Assembly (NCBI GenBank): GCA_964599655.1
Contig: CAZRGV010000221.1
Location: forward strand, 1 to 7,850
Direction: 5' to 3'
Length of the DNA stretch: 7,850 nucleotides
From: CAZRGV01 sp964599655
GTDB lineage: Bacteria > Planctomycetota > Planctomycetia > Isosphaerales > Isosphaeraceae
Positions within the stretch are counted from its first letter, which is position 1. The number at the start of each line of letters is the position of its first letter. Shown in pieces: positions 1 to 5,901 of the stretch. The position numbers and the translations under genes are program-made. The notes beneath the pieces were generated by a model. That model did not search any database and was not told the DNA's origin. It saw only the letters and a list, made by a program, of their open reading frames with translations.

Positions 1-354
1 CATCGGATTGCGGAGCTGAAGCGCCGCCACCGTGCTCCAGCCGCGCTCCTGGAACGCCTTGCGGGCTTCGGCCGGCCGCTGGTAGATGCCCTTGAACATC
101 TCGGGGAAGTAGATCTCGGAGAGCGCCTTGACCGGACCGGCCGCGGCGTTCTTCAGGGTCATCGCCCGCGCGAGGCGAGCGACTTCCGCCACCGTAAGAT
201 CCGGCGCCATGCGAACACCACCGATCGCGGGTCCGCACGCGGTATTGTCGATGACCAAGACCCCACGCCAACCGCCTGGCGGATCGTACAGTTGAACCAC
301 CTTGCAGGGACCAAGCTCGTCGCCTCGTTCGAGGATTGGATCCGCCATCGTCAT
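1..354 (-). CDS. Chimeric ORF: Glu/Leu/Phe/Val dehydrogenase N-terminus joined in frame to ATP sulfurylase (partial, runs off window)
   Basis: 118 codons are open from the ATG at 354 to the window edge. A strong AAGGAG ribosome binding site (362-367) lies 7 nt upstream, so the start is well supported. Residues 1-73 match the N-terminal region of short amino-acid dehydrogenases, with the signature CGPAIGGVRMAPD (40-52) followed by LARAMTLKNAAAG. In that family the next residues should be the Gly-rich loop with the catalytic lysine (LPHGGGK-like). Instead, residues 73-118 match the start of the catalytic domain of ATP sulfurylase (Sat): GPVKALSE, YFPEMF, then ERGWSTVAALQLRNPM (103-118), the Q-x-R-N-P nucleotide-binding motif that normally precedes H-x-x-H. 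The Sat N-terminal PUA-like domain is missing. As it stands the product would have neither a complete dehydrogenase nor a complete sulfurylase N-terminus. A real recombination product and an assembly misjoin are both possible. The domain identities are by eye but distinctive. Confidence 0.8.
   Translation of the reverse strand, partial: MTMADPILERGDELGPCKVVQLYDPPGGWRGVLVIDNTACGPAIGGVRMAPDLTVAEVARLARAMTLKNAAAGPVKALSEIYFPEMFKGIYQRPAEARKAFQERGWSTVAALQLRNPM
133..144 (-). other. Junction between dehydrogenase-like and ATP-sulfurylase-like coding sequence
   Basis: The homology switches in codons 71-74 (Ala-Ala-Gly-Pro). Everything before reads as amino-acid dehydrogenase and everything after as ATP sulfurylase, with no frame change and no intervening linker. 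Gly and Pro codons are expected at this point in both parents (AAG-L-P in the dehydrogenase, GPVK in Sat), so any shared sequence at the join is only a few bases. No repeat or insertion-sequence end is visible at the join. Confidence 0.65.
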
Positions 355-411
355 CGGAAAGCTCCTTCAATTAATTAAGTTTTGTTGTTATTGATAATTT
401 GACGAAATTCT
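355..411 (-). promoter_or_regulatory. AT-rich leader with Shine-Dalgarno for the chimeric ORF; probable promoter region
   Basis: Positions 368-411 form an abrupt AT-rich block in a GC-rich window. It includes the 8-bp palindrome ttaattaa (371-378) and is followed toward the gene by AAGGAG at 367-362. The composition and position are what a promoter would have, and the 101-bp gap behind polX allows one. I could not assign convincing -35 and -10 hexamers with a standard spacer, so the exact start is not called. The rest of the gap (412-455) shows no hairpin with a T-tract that would end the polX transcript. Confidence 0.4.
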
Positions 412-455
412 CTGAGCGTCTCTGGGCCGCGAGGCGTTCGAATCGGGATTTCCGT

Positions 456-2192
456 TCACGGACTCACGGATTTCGAGCGTGCCAAGAGCGGCCGTAACTC
501 GCTGAGGGATCGGGTGTTCAAGACATTCTCCTTCTCGAGCCAGCCCCGGCGGGCCTGACCGATTCCGAAGCGCAGGTTGTCGAAGTCCTGAAGGCGATGC
601 GCATCGGAGGCGATGCTCACCAGGACGCCCTCGTCCCGAGCCATCCGGCAATGGAGATCGTCCAGGTCGAGCCGTTCGGGGTGAGAGTCCAGCTCCACGA
701 AGCAGCCACGTTTCCTCGCATGCCGCAGGATCTGAGGCAGGTCGAGGTCGATGGGCCCTCGCCTTGGGATCAGCCGGCTGGTGGGATGGCCCAGGATGTT
801 GAAATGGGGGTGGTCCATCGCCCGGAGTAGTCGCGAGGTCTGCTTCTCCTTCGGCAGATCGAAGTGGCTGTGAACCGAGCCGACCACGATGTCCAGCCGT
901 CCGAGAACCTCGTCGGGCAGGTCGAGCCGGCCGTCTTCGAGGATGTCCACTTCGATGCCCTTGAGCAGCGTCAGGCTGGACAGCTTTCGGTTCAGCCGGT
1001 CGATCTCCTCGATCTGAGCGAGGAGCCGTTCGGGATCCATCCCATGAACCATCCGGACTCGCTGAGAGTGGTCGGTGACGGCCAGGTACTCGAAGCCCCG
1101 CCTCTGCGCCTCAAGGGCCATTTCGCGCAGGGTGTTTCGGCCGTCGGTGGCGTTGGTGTGGCTGTGTAGATCGCCTCGAAGGTCGCTCAGCTCGACCAGC
1201 GTGGGAAGGCGGCCTTCTCGGGCGGCCTCGATCTCGCCACGGTCCTCGCGCAGCTCGGGTGGGATCCAGGGGAGTCCCACGCAGGAGTAGACCGCCTCTT
1301 CGGTTTCTCCGGCGATCCTCACTCCCTCACGGAAGACACCGTACTCATTGATCTTCAGGCCGGCCTCTTGACCGAGTTGACGAACGGCGATGTTGTGCGG
1401 CTTACTGCCGGTGAAGTAGTGCAGAGCGGCGCCGTAGCTCGCTGGCGGCACGACGCGCAGATCGACTTGCAGTCCGGAGCGGAGCCGAACGGTGGCTCGC
1501 GTGGTTCCCCGAGACAGCACCTGGGCGACTTCGTCGTAGTTGGCGAAGCGTTCCACGATCTGATTCCGACGGCCGGCCGTGACAAGAATGTCGAGGTCTC
1601 CCACGGTCTCCTTGCAACGGCGGTAACTGCCGGCGACAACCACGGCGCCGACCCCAGGCGTTTCCCGAAGGTAGGCCGCCAGCGGCTCGGCGTATTGCGA
1701 GGCGATGGCCAGCGAGAGACGACCTCGGCCCTTCGAGAGGACGGTGAGGGCCTGGAGGATGTTCCGCTCGGTCTTCTCGCCGAAGCCCGGGACTTCTCGA
1801 ATCCGGCCCTCACGAGCCGCGAGGGCGAGCTGGTCGATTGTGCGGACCCCCAGAGCTCGATGCAGGACCTGGACGCGTTTCGGGCCCAGGCCCGGAATCG
1901 TCAAGAGGCGAACGAGTGCCGGCGGTGTGCGCTTTCGGAGATCGCGAAGCAGAGCGCAGCTGCCGGTCGTCACGATCTCACGAATCTTGCTGGCCAGATC
2001 CTCGCCGATGCCGGGTAGCGCGGTGAGATCCTCTCCGGCCTGAACCAGGGTCGCGACGTCGCGACCGAGATCGCCCACGATCCTGGCGGCATTGCGATAG
2101 GCACGCACCCGGAACGGATTGGCCTCCTCCAGCTCGAGCAGGTCGGCAATCTCGTCGAAGACCGCCGCGACGTCGGCGTTGTGCACGGGCAT
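456..2192 (-). CDS. polX: DNA polymerase/3'-5' exonuclease PolX (family X polymerase with PHP domain)
   Basis: A 578-residue protein with the full bacterial/archaeal PolX architecture and usual length. The N-terminal 8-kDa-like region has helix-hairpin-helix motifs at 59-70 (LPGIGEDLASKI), 99-107 (IPGLGPKRV) and 134-141 (VPGFGEKT). The polymerase palm carries GSYRR (188-192), the metal-binding aspartates D199 and D201 in GDLDIL, and the third D244 in LQVDL. The C-terminal PHP domain retains the metal-site set H343, H345, D350, H375, E414, H441, H469, D530 and H532. The family fills short gaps in base-excision repair, and the PHP domain gives Mn-dependent 3'-5' exonuclease and AP-site processing. 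All key residues are present, so both activities are expected. The start at 2192 matches the usual PHxxAD-like N-terminus, but no good Shine-Dalgarno is visible. The gene follows the HPF-CSD gene by 30 bp and is probably co-transcribed and translated by re-initiation or coupling. Confidence 0.96.
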   Translation of the reverse strand: MPVHNADVAAVFDEIADLLELEEANPFRVRAYRNAARIVGDLGRDVATLVQAGEDLTALPGIGEDLASKIREIVTTGSCALLRDLRKRTPPALVRLLTIPGLGPKRVQVLHRALGVRTIDQLALAAREGRIREVPGFGEKTERNILQALTVLSKGRGRLSLAIASQYAEPLAAYLRETPGVGAVVVAGSYRRCKETVGDLDILVTAGRRNQIVERFANYDEVAQVLSRGTTRATVRLRSGLQVDLRVVPPASYGAALHYFTGSKPHNIAVRQLGQEAGLKINEYGVFREGVRIAGETEEAVYSCVGLPWIPPELREDRGEIEAAREGRLPTLVELSDLRGDLHSHTNATDGRNTLREMALEAQRRGFEYLAVTDHSQRVRMVHGMDPERLLAQIEEIDRLNRKLSSLTLLKGIEVDILEDGRLDLPDEVLGRLDIVVGSVHSHFDLPKEKQTSRLLRAMDHPHFNILGHPTSRLIPRRGPIDLDLPQILRHARKRGCFVELDSHPERLDLDDLHCRMARDEGVLVSIASDAHRLQDFDNLRFGIGQARRGWLEKENVLNTRSLSELRPLLARSKSVSP

Positions 2193-2222
2193 CAGGATTT
2201 CGGGGTCTCGATGTCGATCGGG

Positions 2223-2786
2223 TTAGAGGCCGCCGTGGCGGCCGACCGGATCCACGGTGCTGGCCTGCGGCCCTTTCTCACCTTCCTCTTCCACAAACCG
2301 GACCTCTGTGCCGACCTCCAGCTCACGGAACTTGCCATCTAAAACGCTGTGCTCATGAAAGTAGATCTCCCGTCCGTCCGGCGTCTCGAGAAAGCCGTAG
2401 CCGGACTCCGGGAATAGCCGAGCGACCCGGGCGTGCGGGAGGGATTCCAGGGTCTTGACCTGTCGCCTCTCGATCCGGGCGAGGTCCTCGAGCTGGCGCT
2501 TCGCCTCGTCGAAGGCATCGCGGATGGCGAGGTCGAGGTCACGATACTCCCGATGTTCGGCCGGATCGCGCTTCACGACGATCTCCGCGCCCGGCGCTTT
2601 CAGGTCGATGCGAACCTGGTAGAGGTTGCCCTCCTTGTGGTGGCGGTGCGGGACGTCAACGACGACGCGGCAGCTCATGATCCGGTTGTAGAATTCATCC
2701 AGTCGTTCCACCTCCTCACGAATTTTTGCCTCGATCTGTTCTGAAGGGGGCATGTTGTGAAACGCAATCTGCAAGGGGAGTTGCAC
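2223..2786 (-). CDS. HPF/RaiA-like ribosome-interface domain fused to a cold-shock domain
   Basis: A 187-residue protein. Residues 1-105 are an S30AE/sigma-54-modulation (HPF, YfiA/RaiA) domain: MQLPLQIAFHNM start, R/D-rich helix 20-32, the strand CRVVVDVPHRHH (39-50), YQVRIDLKAPG (56-66), then the helix DLDLAIRDAFDEAKRQLED (83-101). Residues 118-182 are a cold-shock OB fold with RNP1-like GYGFLE (129-134) and RNP2-like IYFHEHSV (141-148). HPF-family proteins bind the small-subunit decoding region and silence idle ribosomes. The cold-shock domain binds single-stranded nucleic acid and replaces the C-terminal dimerisation domain of long HPF, so I infer a ribosome or mRNA protector rather than a 100S dimer former. 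The start is GTG at 2786, with AGGAG six nt upstream (2793-2797). The next ATG would remove the first strand. It probably shares a transcript with polX. Confidence 0.92.
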   Translation of the reverse strand: MQLPLQIAFHNMPPSEQIEAKIREEVERLDEFYNRIMSCRVVVDVPHRHHKEGNLYQVRIDLKAPGAEIVVKRDPAEHREYRDLDLAIRDAFDEAKRQLEDLARIERRQVKTLESLPHARVARLFPESGYGFLETPDGREIYFHEHSVLDGKFRELEVGTEVRFVEEEGEKGPQASTVDPVGRHGGL

Positions 2787-2906
2787 GGTGGTCTCCTGCT
2801 CTCGCGGGTGGCGCGGCCGAGGCCTGTTTCGCGGCCCTCGGAGCCGCTTCGCTTATGGGGATGACGCGGAACACGTCCAGAGAAGAGAATTTTCGCGGAA
2901 CCGAGA

Positions 2907-2927
2907 ATCAAGTTGGCTTGATTTTTT
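2907..2927 (+). terminator. Short hairpin with T-run (terminator-like on plus strand)
   Basis: ATCAAG-TTGG-CTTGAT (2907-2922) forms a 6-bp stem, extendable by an A-T pair, and runs directly into T2922-2927. Read on the plus strand this has the form of an intrinsic terminator, but the stem is AT-rich and weak and no plus-strand gene leads into it. On the minus strand it sits in the leader of the HPF-CSD gene, preceded by an A-run and with no T-run behind it. It may instead be leader structure or chance. Confidence 0.25.
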
Positions 2928-3009
2928 AATTCCGCACGTCGCTGAAAACCGGCACGGCGCATCTCCGAGACCTCAACGGAAGCTGGATTGTCGGAACTGG
3001 GCCGGCGTG

Positions 3010-3032
3010 TCAGGTCGCCGATCGTGACCTGA
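3010..3032. promoter_or_regulatory. Perfect 7-bp inverted repeat, 9-bp spacer
   Basis: TCAGGTC (3010-3016) and GACCTGA (3026-3032) are exact reverse complements separated by gccgatcgt. As RNA the stem can extend with a G-U and a C-G pair to leave a 5-nt loop. As DNA it is a 23-bp dyad typical in size for a dimeric repressor operator. It is about 150 bp downstream of groEL and 224 bp upstream of the HPF-CSD start, so either a 3' structure for groEL or an operator for the downstream unit is possible. Confidence 0.35.
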
Positions 3033-3045
3033 TGACAGGTTGCTT

Positions 3046-3058
3046 GGTCGGTACGACC
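3046..3058. repeat. Small hairpin GGTCG-GTA-CGACC
   Basis: A perfect 5-bp GC-rich stem with a 3-nt loop, 14 bp from the larger inverted repeat at 3010-3032. It has no T-tract on either strand. It may be part of a structured groEL 3' region; chance is also possible at this GC content. Confidence 0.25.
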
Positions 3059-3080
3059 CTCCGGAGACGCGGTTCCTTAA

Positions 3081-3094
3081 AGCGCGGTCGCGCT
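3081..3094 (-). terminator. GC hairpin downstream of groEL, possible weak terminator
   Basis: AGCGC-GGTC-GCGCT forms a 5-bp GC stem. On the minus strand it is followed by a short TTTAAGG stretch, about 90 nt after the groEL stop. This is the closest thing to a groEL terminator in the spacer. The T-run is only three bases, so Rho-independent termination would be weak. Confidence 0.25.
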
Positions 3095-3182
3095 CCTTGA
3101 GCCCGACGGTTCGCGGGTAACGCATCTGACCGCATTCTTGTGTTTCTGGAAATTTTGGTTTCATGGATTGCACTCCGACGCC

Positions 3183-4805
3183 TCAAGCCTCTGGCGGCTC
3201 GAATTCTCCGTGCCCCGCTTTCGGCTCCGGCACCTGGGTCAAAGTCGCCTCGGTCAGGAGGAGGACGCCGGCGACCGACACGGCATTCTCGAGGGCCACA
3301 CGGACCACCTTCGTCGCATCGATGATGCCCGCCTCGATCAGGTCCACGTAGGCCCCTCGCGCCGCATCGAATCCGAGATTGCCCTGACCCTGGCGCATTC
3401 GCTCCACCACGACGCCCCCATCGGCCCCCGAGTTCTGGGCGATTTGCCGGGTGGGTGCCTCCAGGGCCCGCTTGAGGATCAGCAGCCCGGTTCGCTCGTC
3501 GCCCGAGCAATTCGCCTCCTCTCGGGCCACGGCGTCGATCGCCTTCAGCAGCGCGAGGCCGCCGCCGGGCACAACCCCCTCGGCCATCGCCGCCTTGGTA
3601 GCGCTGATGGCGTCCTCGAACGCCTCCTTGCGGCTCTTCAACTCAGCCTCCGATGGAGCGCCGACGCGGATCACGGCCACGCCGCCGGCCAGCTTCGCGA
3701 GTCGCTCCTGGAGCTTCTCGCGGTCGTAGTCCGAAGTCGTCTCCTCGATCTGCTTGCGAAGCTCGCGGCAACGCCCCGCGATGGCCTCTTTCGATCCGCC
3801 TCCTTCGATGATGGTTGTGGTATCGCGGTCGATCACCACGCGCTTGGCCTTTCCCAGCTCGTTGGGCGTCAGCTTCTCGAGCTTGATCCCGAGTTCTTCG
3901 ACGATCGCCTGACCACCGGTCAGCACGGCGATGTCCTGGAGCATTGCCTTGCGGCGGTCGCCGTAGCCGGGCGCCTTCACTGCGGCGGAGGGGAGGATGC
4001 CTCGGAGCTTGTTCACCACGAGAGTCGCCAGCGCCTCTCCCTCAACGTCCTCGGCGATGATCAACAGCGGCCGGCCTTGTCTGGCGAGCTGCTCTAGGAG
4101 GGGGACCAGATCCTGCATGGAACTGATCTTCTTCTCGGAGAGGAGGATCAACGGGTCTTCAAGCACGGCCTCCATTTTTTCCATGTCGGTGATGAAGTAG
4201 GGGCTGAGATACCCGTGGTCGAGCTGCATCCCCTCGACAACCTCGAGCGTCGTCTCGGTGGCCTTGGCTTCCTCAACGGTGATGACGCCCTCGGCACCAA
4301 CCTTCTCGAAGGCATCCGCCACGAGTTCACCGATTGTCGAATCATTGTGCGCGGAGATCGTGGCCACCTGCGCCTTTTCCTTGCGACTGGCGACCGGGCG
4401 CGACAGCGATTTCAGAGCGGCGACCGCCGCTTTGAGCCCGCGATCGAGCCCATGCTTCAAGTCGATGGCTCCGGCGCCGGCGGCGACGTTTTTCATTCCT
4501 TCGGCGAACAGGGCATGGGCCAGGATCGTCGCCGTACTCGTTCCGTCTCCGACCGCCTCGCCCGTCCGCTCGGCGGCCTCGCGCATCATTCGGGCGCCGA
4601 GGTTCTCTTCGGGGTCTTTAAGCTCGACCTCCTTGGCAATGGTCACGCCGTCATTGCAGACCAGTGGCCGGCCCCAGGGCTTCTCGATGAGAACACACTT
4701 TGACTTGGGGCCGAGCGTCACGCGGACGGCATCGGCCAGGGCCGTCGCGCCTCGGAGGACCTTCTCGCGGGCCGCCGCGTTGAATAGCAATTGCTTATGA
4801 GCCAT
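3183..4805 (-). CDS. groEL: Chaperonin GroEL (HSP60), stand-alone copy without Gly-Met tail
   Basis: A 540-residue group I chaperonin. From the ATG at 4805, residue numbering matches E. coli GroEL exactly at the ATPase residues D52 (NDGVTIA), D87 (GDGTSTAT) and D398 (FEDAISATKAA), and at the apical substrate/GroES-binding patch Y199, Y203 and F204 (GYLSPYF). ATP-driven folding activity is therefore expected in the cytoplasm. The C-terminus is atypical: the flexible GGM repeats that line the cavity floor are absent, and the protein ends in a Pro/Glu-rich tail (PEPKAGHGEFEPPEA). An ATG 12 bp upstream (4817) would add MRGI. I prefer 4805, because MAHKQLLF matches family N-termini and GAGG lies 6 nt upstream. 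The start overlaps the end of DUF2267 gene A by 11 bp. No groES is adjacent, so it must borrow a GroES from elsewhere or work with a different partner. It is probably a secondary, specialised GroEL copy. Confidence 0.95.
   Translation of the reverse strand: MAHKQLLFNAAAREKVLRGATALADAVRVTLGPKSKCVLIEKPWGRPLVCNDGVTIAKEVELKDPEENLGARMMREAAERTGEAVGDGTSTATILAHALFAEGMKNVAAGAGAIDLKHGLDRGLKAAVAALKSLSRPVASRKEKAQVATISAHNDSTIGELVADAFEKVGAEGVITVEEAKATETTLEVVEGMQLDHGYLSPYFITDMEKMEAVLEDPLILLSEKKISSMQDLVPLLEQLARQGRPLLIIAEDVEGEALATLVVNKLRGILPSAAVKAPGYGDRRKAMLQDIAVLTGGQAIVEELGIKLEKLTPNELGKAKRVVIDRDTTTIIEGGGSKEAIAGRCRELRKQIEETTSDYDREKLQERLAKLAGGVAVIRVGAPSEAELKSRKEAFEDAISATKAAMAEGVVPGGGLALLKAIDAVAREEANCSGDERTGLLILKRALEAPTRQIAQNSGADGGVVVERMRQGQGNLGFDAARGAYVDLIEAGIIDATKVVRVALENAVSVAGVLLLTEATLTQVPEPKAGHGEFEPPEA
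4795..4805 (-). promoter_or_regulatory. Translational overlap: DUF2267-A stop and groEL start
   Basis: The sequence ATGGCTCATAA contains the groEL start codon and, in another frame, the TAA stop of the upstream DUF2267 gene. The groEL Shine-Dalgarno (GAGG, 4812-4815) therefore lies inside the DUF2267 coding sequence. This layout usually couples translation of the two products and fixes a shared mRNA. Confidence 0.8.
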
Positions 4806-5244
4806 GATGCCCCTCATTTCCGGGCCAGAGCGTGCGGACCGCCTCGGGGAGAATCGACTTCACGTCCCTGATCTCACCCGGCGACACGTGTCGTTCGAGA
4901 ATTCGAAACACCCCTCGCGTCACGTCCTCCGGGTCGATCATCGAGCTCTCCCTGAGGGTCTCCGCGATGTGCCCCAGGAATTCCTCTCGCTTCCGCTCCT
5001 TGACGGGCTTGCCGCTCGACGTCCAGCCTTCGTAATACAGCCCGCGGATCAGCATCGGGAGTTGGGCTCCGAGGTCGACGGCTTCCGCCACGGTCAGTCG
5101 GTCGCGGAGAGCGTGCAGGACCGCGCGGAGCATGTGGTACGCCTGCTGGCGGTTCTCGAGTTTCAATTCGTCCCTCAACTCCTCGAGCCAGGCGTTGGTC
5201 GTGTGGACGGCGTGCTCGATGGGTGCGATGGCGGTCAGGCTCAT
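4795..5244 (-). CDS. DUF2267 family protein, paralogue A (coupled to groEL)
   Basis: A 149-residue soluble, predominantly helical protein of the DUF2267 family (function not established). Recognisable features are TNAWLEEL (16-23), the invariant block AYHMLRAVLHALRDRL (35-50), LGAQLPMLIRGLYYEGW (58-74) and DPEDV..GVFRILERHVSPGE (104-124). There is no signal peptide or membrane segment. I chose the ATG at 5244 because it has GAGGAG about 9 nt upstream and because the second DUF2267 protein in the window then aligns without gaps from residue 1. An ATG at 5289 would add 15 residues but lies inside an inverted repeat and has no Shine-Dalgarno. The last 8 residues (GNEGHHGS, after LWP) go beyond paralogue B and exist because the gene runs into the groEL start. 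The arrangement suggests a role connected to the chaperonin or the same stress response; this is inference. Confidence 0.88.
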   Translation of the reverse strand: MSLTAIAPIEHAVHTTNAWLEELRDELKLENRQQAYHMLRAVLHALRDRLTVAEAVDLGAQLPMLIRGLYYEGWTSSGKPVKERKREEFLGHIAETLRESSMIDPEDVTRGVFRILERHVSPGEIRDVKSILPEAVRTLWPGNEGHHGS

Positions 5245-5280
5245 CGTGCGTCTCTCCTCTCGCGTATGTTTGAAAATCTT

Positions 5281-5298
5281 ATCAGACATGATTCTGAT
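5281..5298. promoter_or_regulatory. Inverted repeat upstream of DUF2267-A/groEL, possible operator or promoter region
   Basis: ATCAGA-CATGAT-TCTGAT is a 6-bp perfect dyad with a 6-bp centre, placed 37-54 bp upstream of the DUF2267-A start in the 94-bp gap after the THUMP gene. On the minus strand it is followed directly by TAAGAT, a fair -10 match (4 of 6), but I see no -35 at standard spacing. It may be an operator over a promoter for the DUF2267-A/groEL pair. Confidence 0.3.
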
Positions 5299-5338
5299 CG
5301 TGTGTCGATCCGATTCCCATCCGTGCCATGGCGGCGAT

Positions 5339-5878
5339 TCAGTCTGGACGGAGGAATGGGTAGCGCCGCAGATCGTCGCGGGTCCAGAGCCCCAGCCCGG
5401 CACGGTGGCCCACGGTATCCACGGCCAGAACCATGTCGGGGTTTTCGAAGGAGATGCGCCCGGGAGTTCCGGCGCGCTGTAGGGCCTCGAGCAGGGTGTC
5501 GTCGAGGAATCGCTCCTCTTCGAGTCCGGGGAGCTGTCCCTTGAGGCCGCGCCGGTGGAGTCGCACATGGAAGGTCTTGCGCGCCAGGTTCGGCACCCAG
5601 GCCAGGGCCGCCTCCCGAGCCTTTGACTCGAAGTCGTCGTGTGACTGGAAGTCGAAGCAACGCATGGCCGGCGCGACACGGGCGATGGCGGTCAGGATGG
5701 TGGGGTCTTCCTCGATCCGTTCCTTCAGGTCGTCGAGGAACTGGTGAGGGTCGTCGACCCGCAAGACCAGGACATTGTAGTAGTCGGTGTGACAGACGGT
5801 CCCGAACCGTTGCAGAAGCTGTCGGGCCCGGGTATAGCCATCCTCGCGGACGCTGACCACCACGTTCCAGTCAGGCAT
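5339..5878 (-). CDS. Stand-alone THUMP-domain protein (predicted RNA binding)
   Basis: A 179-residue protein made only of an N-terminal ferredoxin-like part (about 1-70) and a THUMP domain (about 72-165). The THUMP signature is KTFHVRLHRRGLKG (101-114), EEERFLDDTLLEAL (120-133), then the strands GRISFENPDMVLAVDTVG (140-157) and GLGLW (161-165), ending RRYPFLRPD. THUMP domains bind the tRNA acceptor end and are normally attached to a modifying enzyme (ThiI, methyltransferases, pseudouridine synthases). Here no catalytic domain is present, as in the Tan1-type adaptors of tRNA acetylation. The start at 5878 has GGAG eight nt upstream and gives a clean domain boundary. The frame stays open to an ATG at 6037, but the added 53 residues are Ala/Pro/Ser-rich with no homology. 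The gene sits between the two DUF2267 genes. Its role is unknown; binding structured RNA, perhaps tRNA, is the reasonable inference. Confidence 0.85.
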   Translation of the reverse strand: MPDWNVVVSVREDGYTRARQLLQRFGTVCHTDYYNVLVLRVDDPHQFLDDLKERIEEDPTILTAIARVAPAMRCFDFQSHDDFESKAREAALAWVPNLARKTFHVRLHRRGLKGQLPGLEEERFLDDTLLEALQRAGTPGRISFENPDMVLAVDTVGHRAGLGLWTRDDLRRYPFLRPD

Positions 5879-5901
5879 GGAGGATTCTCCGGAGACTCGG
5901 A

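Larger units (their letters stand above)
2787..3182. other. Gene-free spacer between groEL and the HPF-CSD gene, rich in inverted repeats
   Basis: These 396 bp hold no convincing gene. Small ORFs on both strands lack Shine-Dalgarno sequences and recognisable homology. The part near the HPF gene (about 2880-2935) is AT-rich and is the best place for its promoter, although no clear hexamer pair is visible. The part near groEL carries a perfect 7-bp inverted repeat (3010-3032) and two short GC hairpins (3046-3058 and 3081-3094). Any of these could end or stabilise the groEL transcript. None is followed by a clear T-tract on the minus strand. No tRNA or CIRCE element is seen. Confidence 0.6.

Noticed and set aside
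436..444. GTTCGAATC, the typical T-loop sequence of a tRNA
   Set aside because: The flanking bases cannot form the 5-bp T-stem, no anticodon or acceptor arm is found nearby, and the stretch is just downstream of the polX stop.
1368..2018. Plus-strand open frame opposite polX
   Set aside because: Antisense shadow within a strongly conserved polX coding region, with no ribosome binding site or domain.
2973..3173. 66-codon minus-strand frame in the groEL/HPF spacer
   Set aside because: No Shine-Dalgarno, no recognisable homology, basic and Ser/Arg-rich composition of an out-of-frame GC-rich read, and it runs through the inverted repeats.
3138..4097. Long plus-strand open frame opposite groEL
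   Set aside because: It is the antisense shadow of groEL. Its product is Leu/Arg/His-rich low-complexity sequence with no domain, and the groEL frame is unambiguous.
4806..5338. CIRCE heat-shock operator upstream of groEL
   Set aside because: No TTAGCACTC-N9-GAGTGCTAA-like dyad is present. Only the unrelated ATCAGA/TCTGAT repeat was found.
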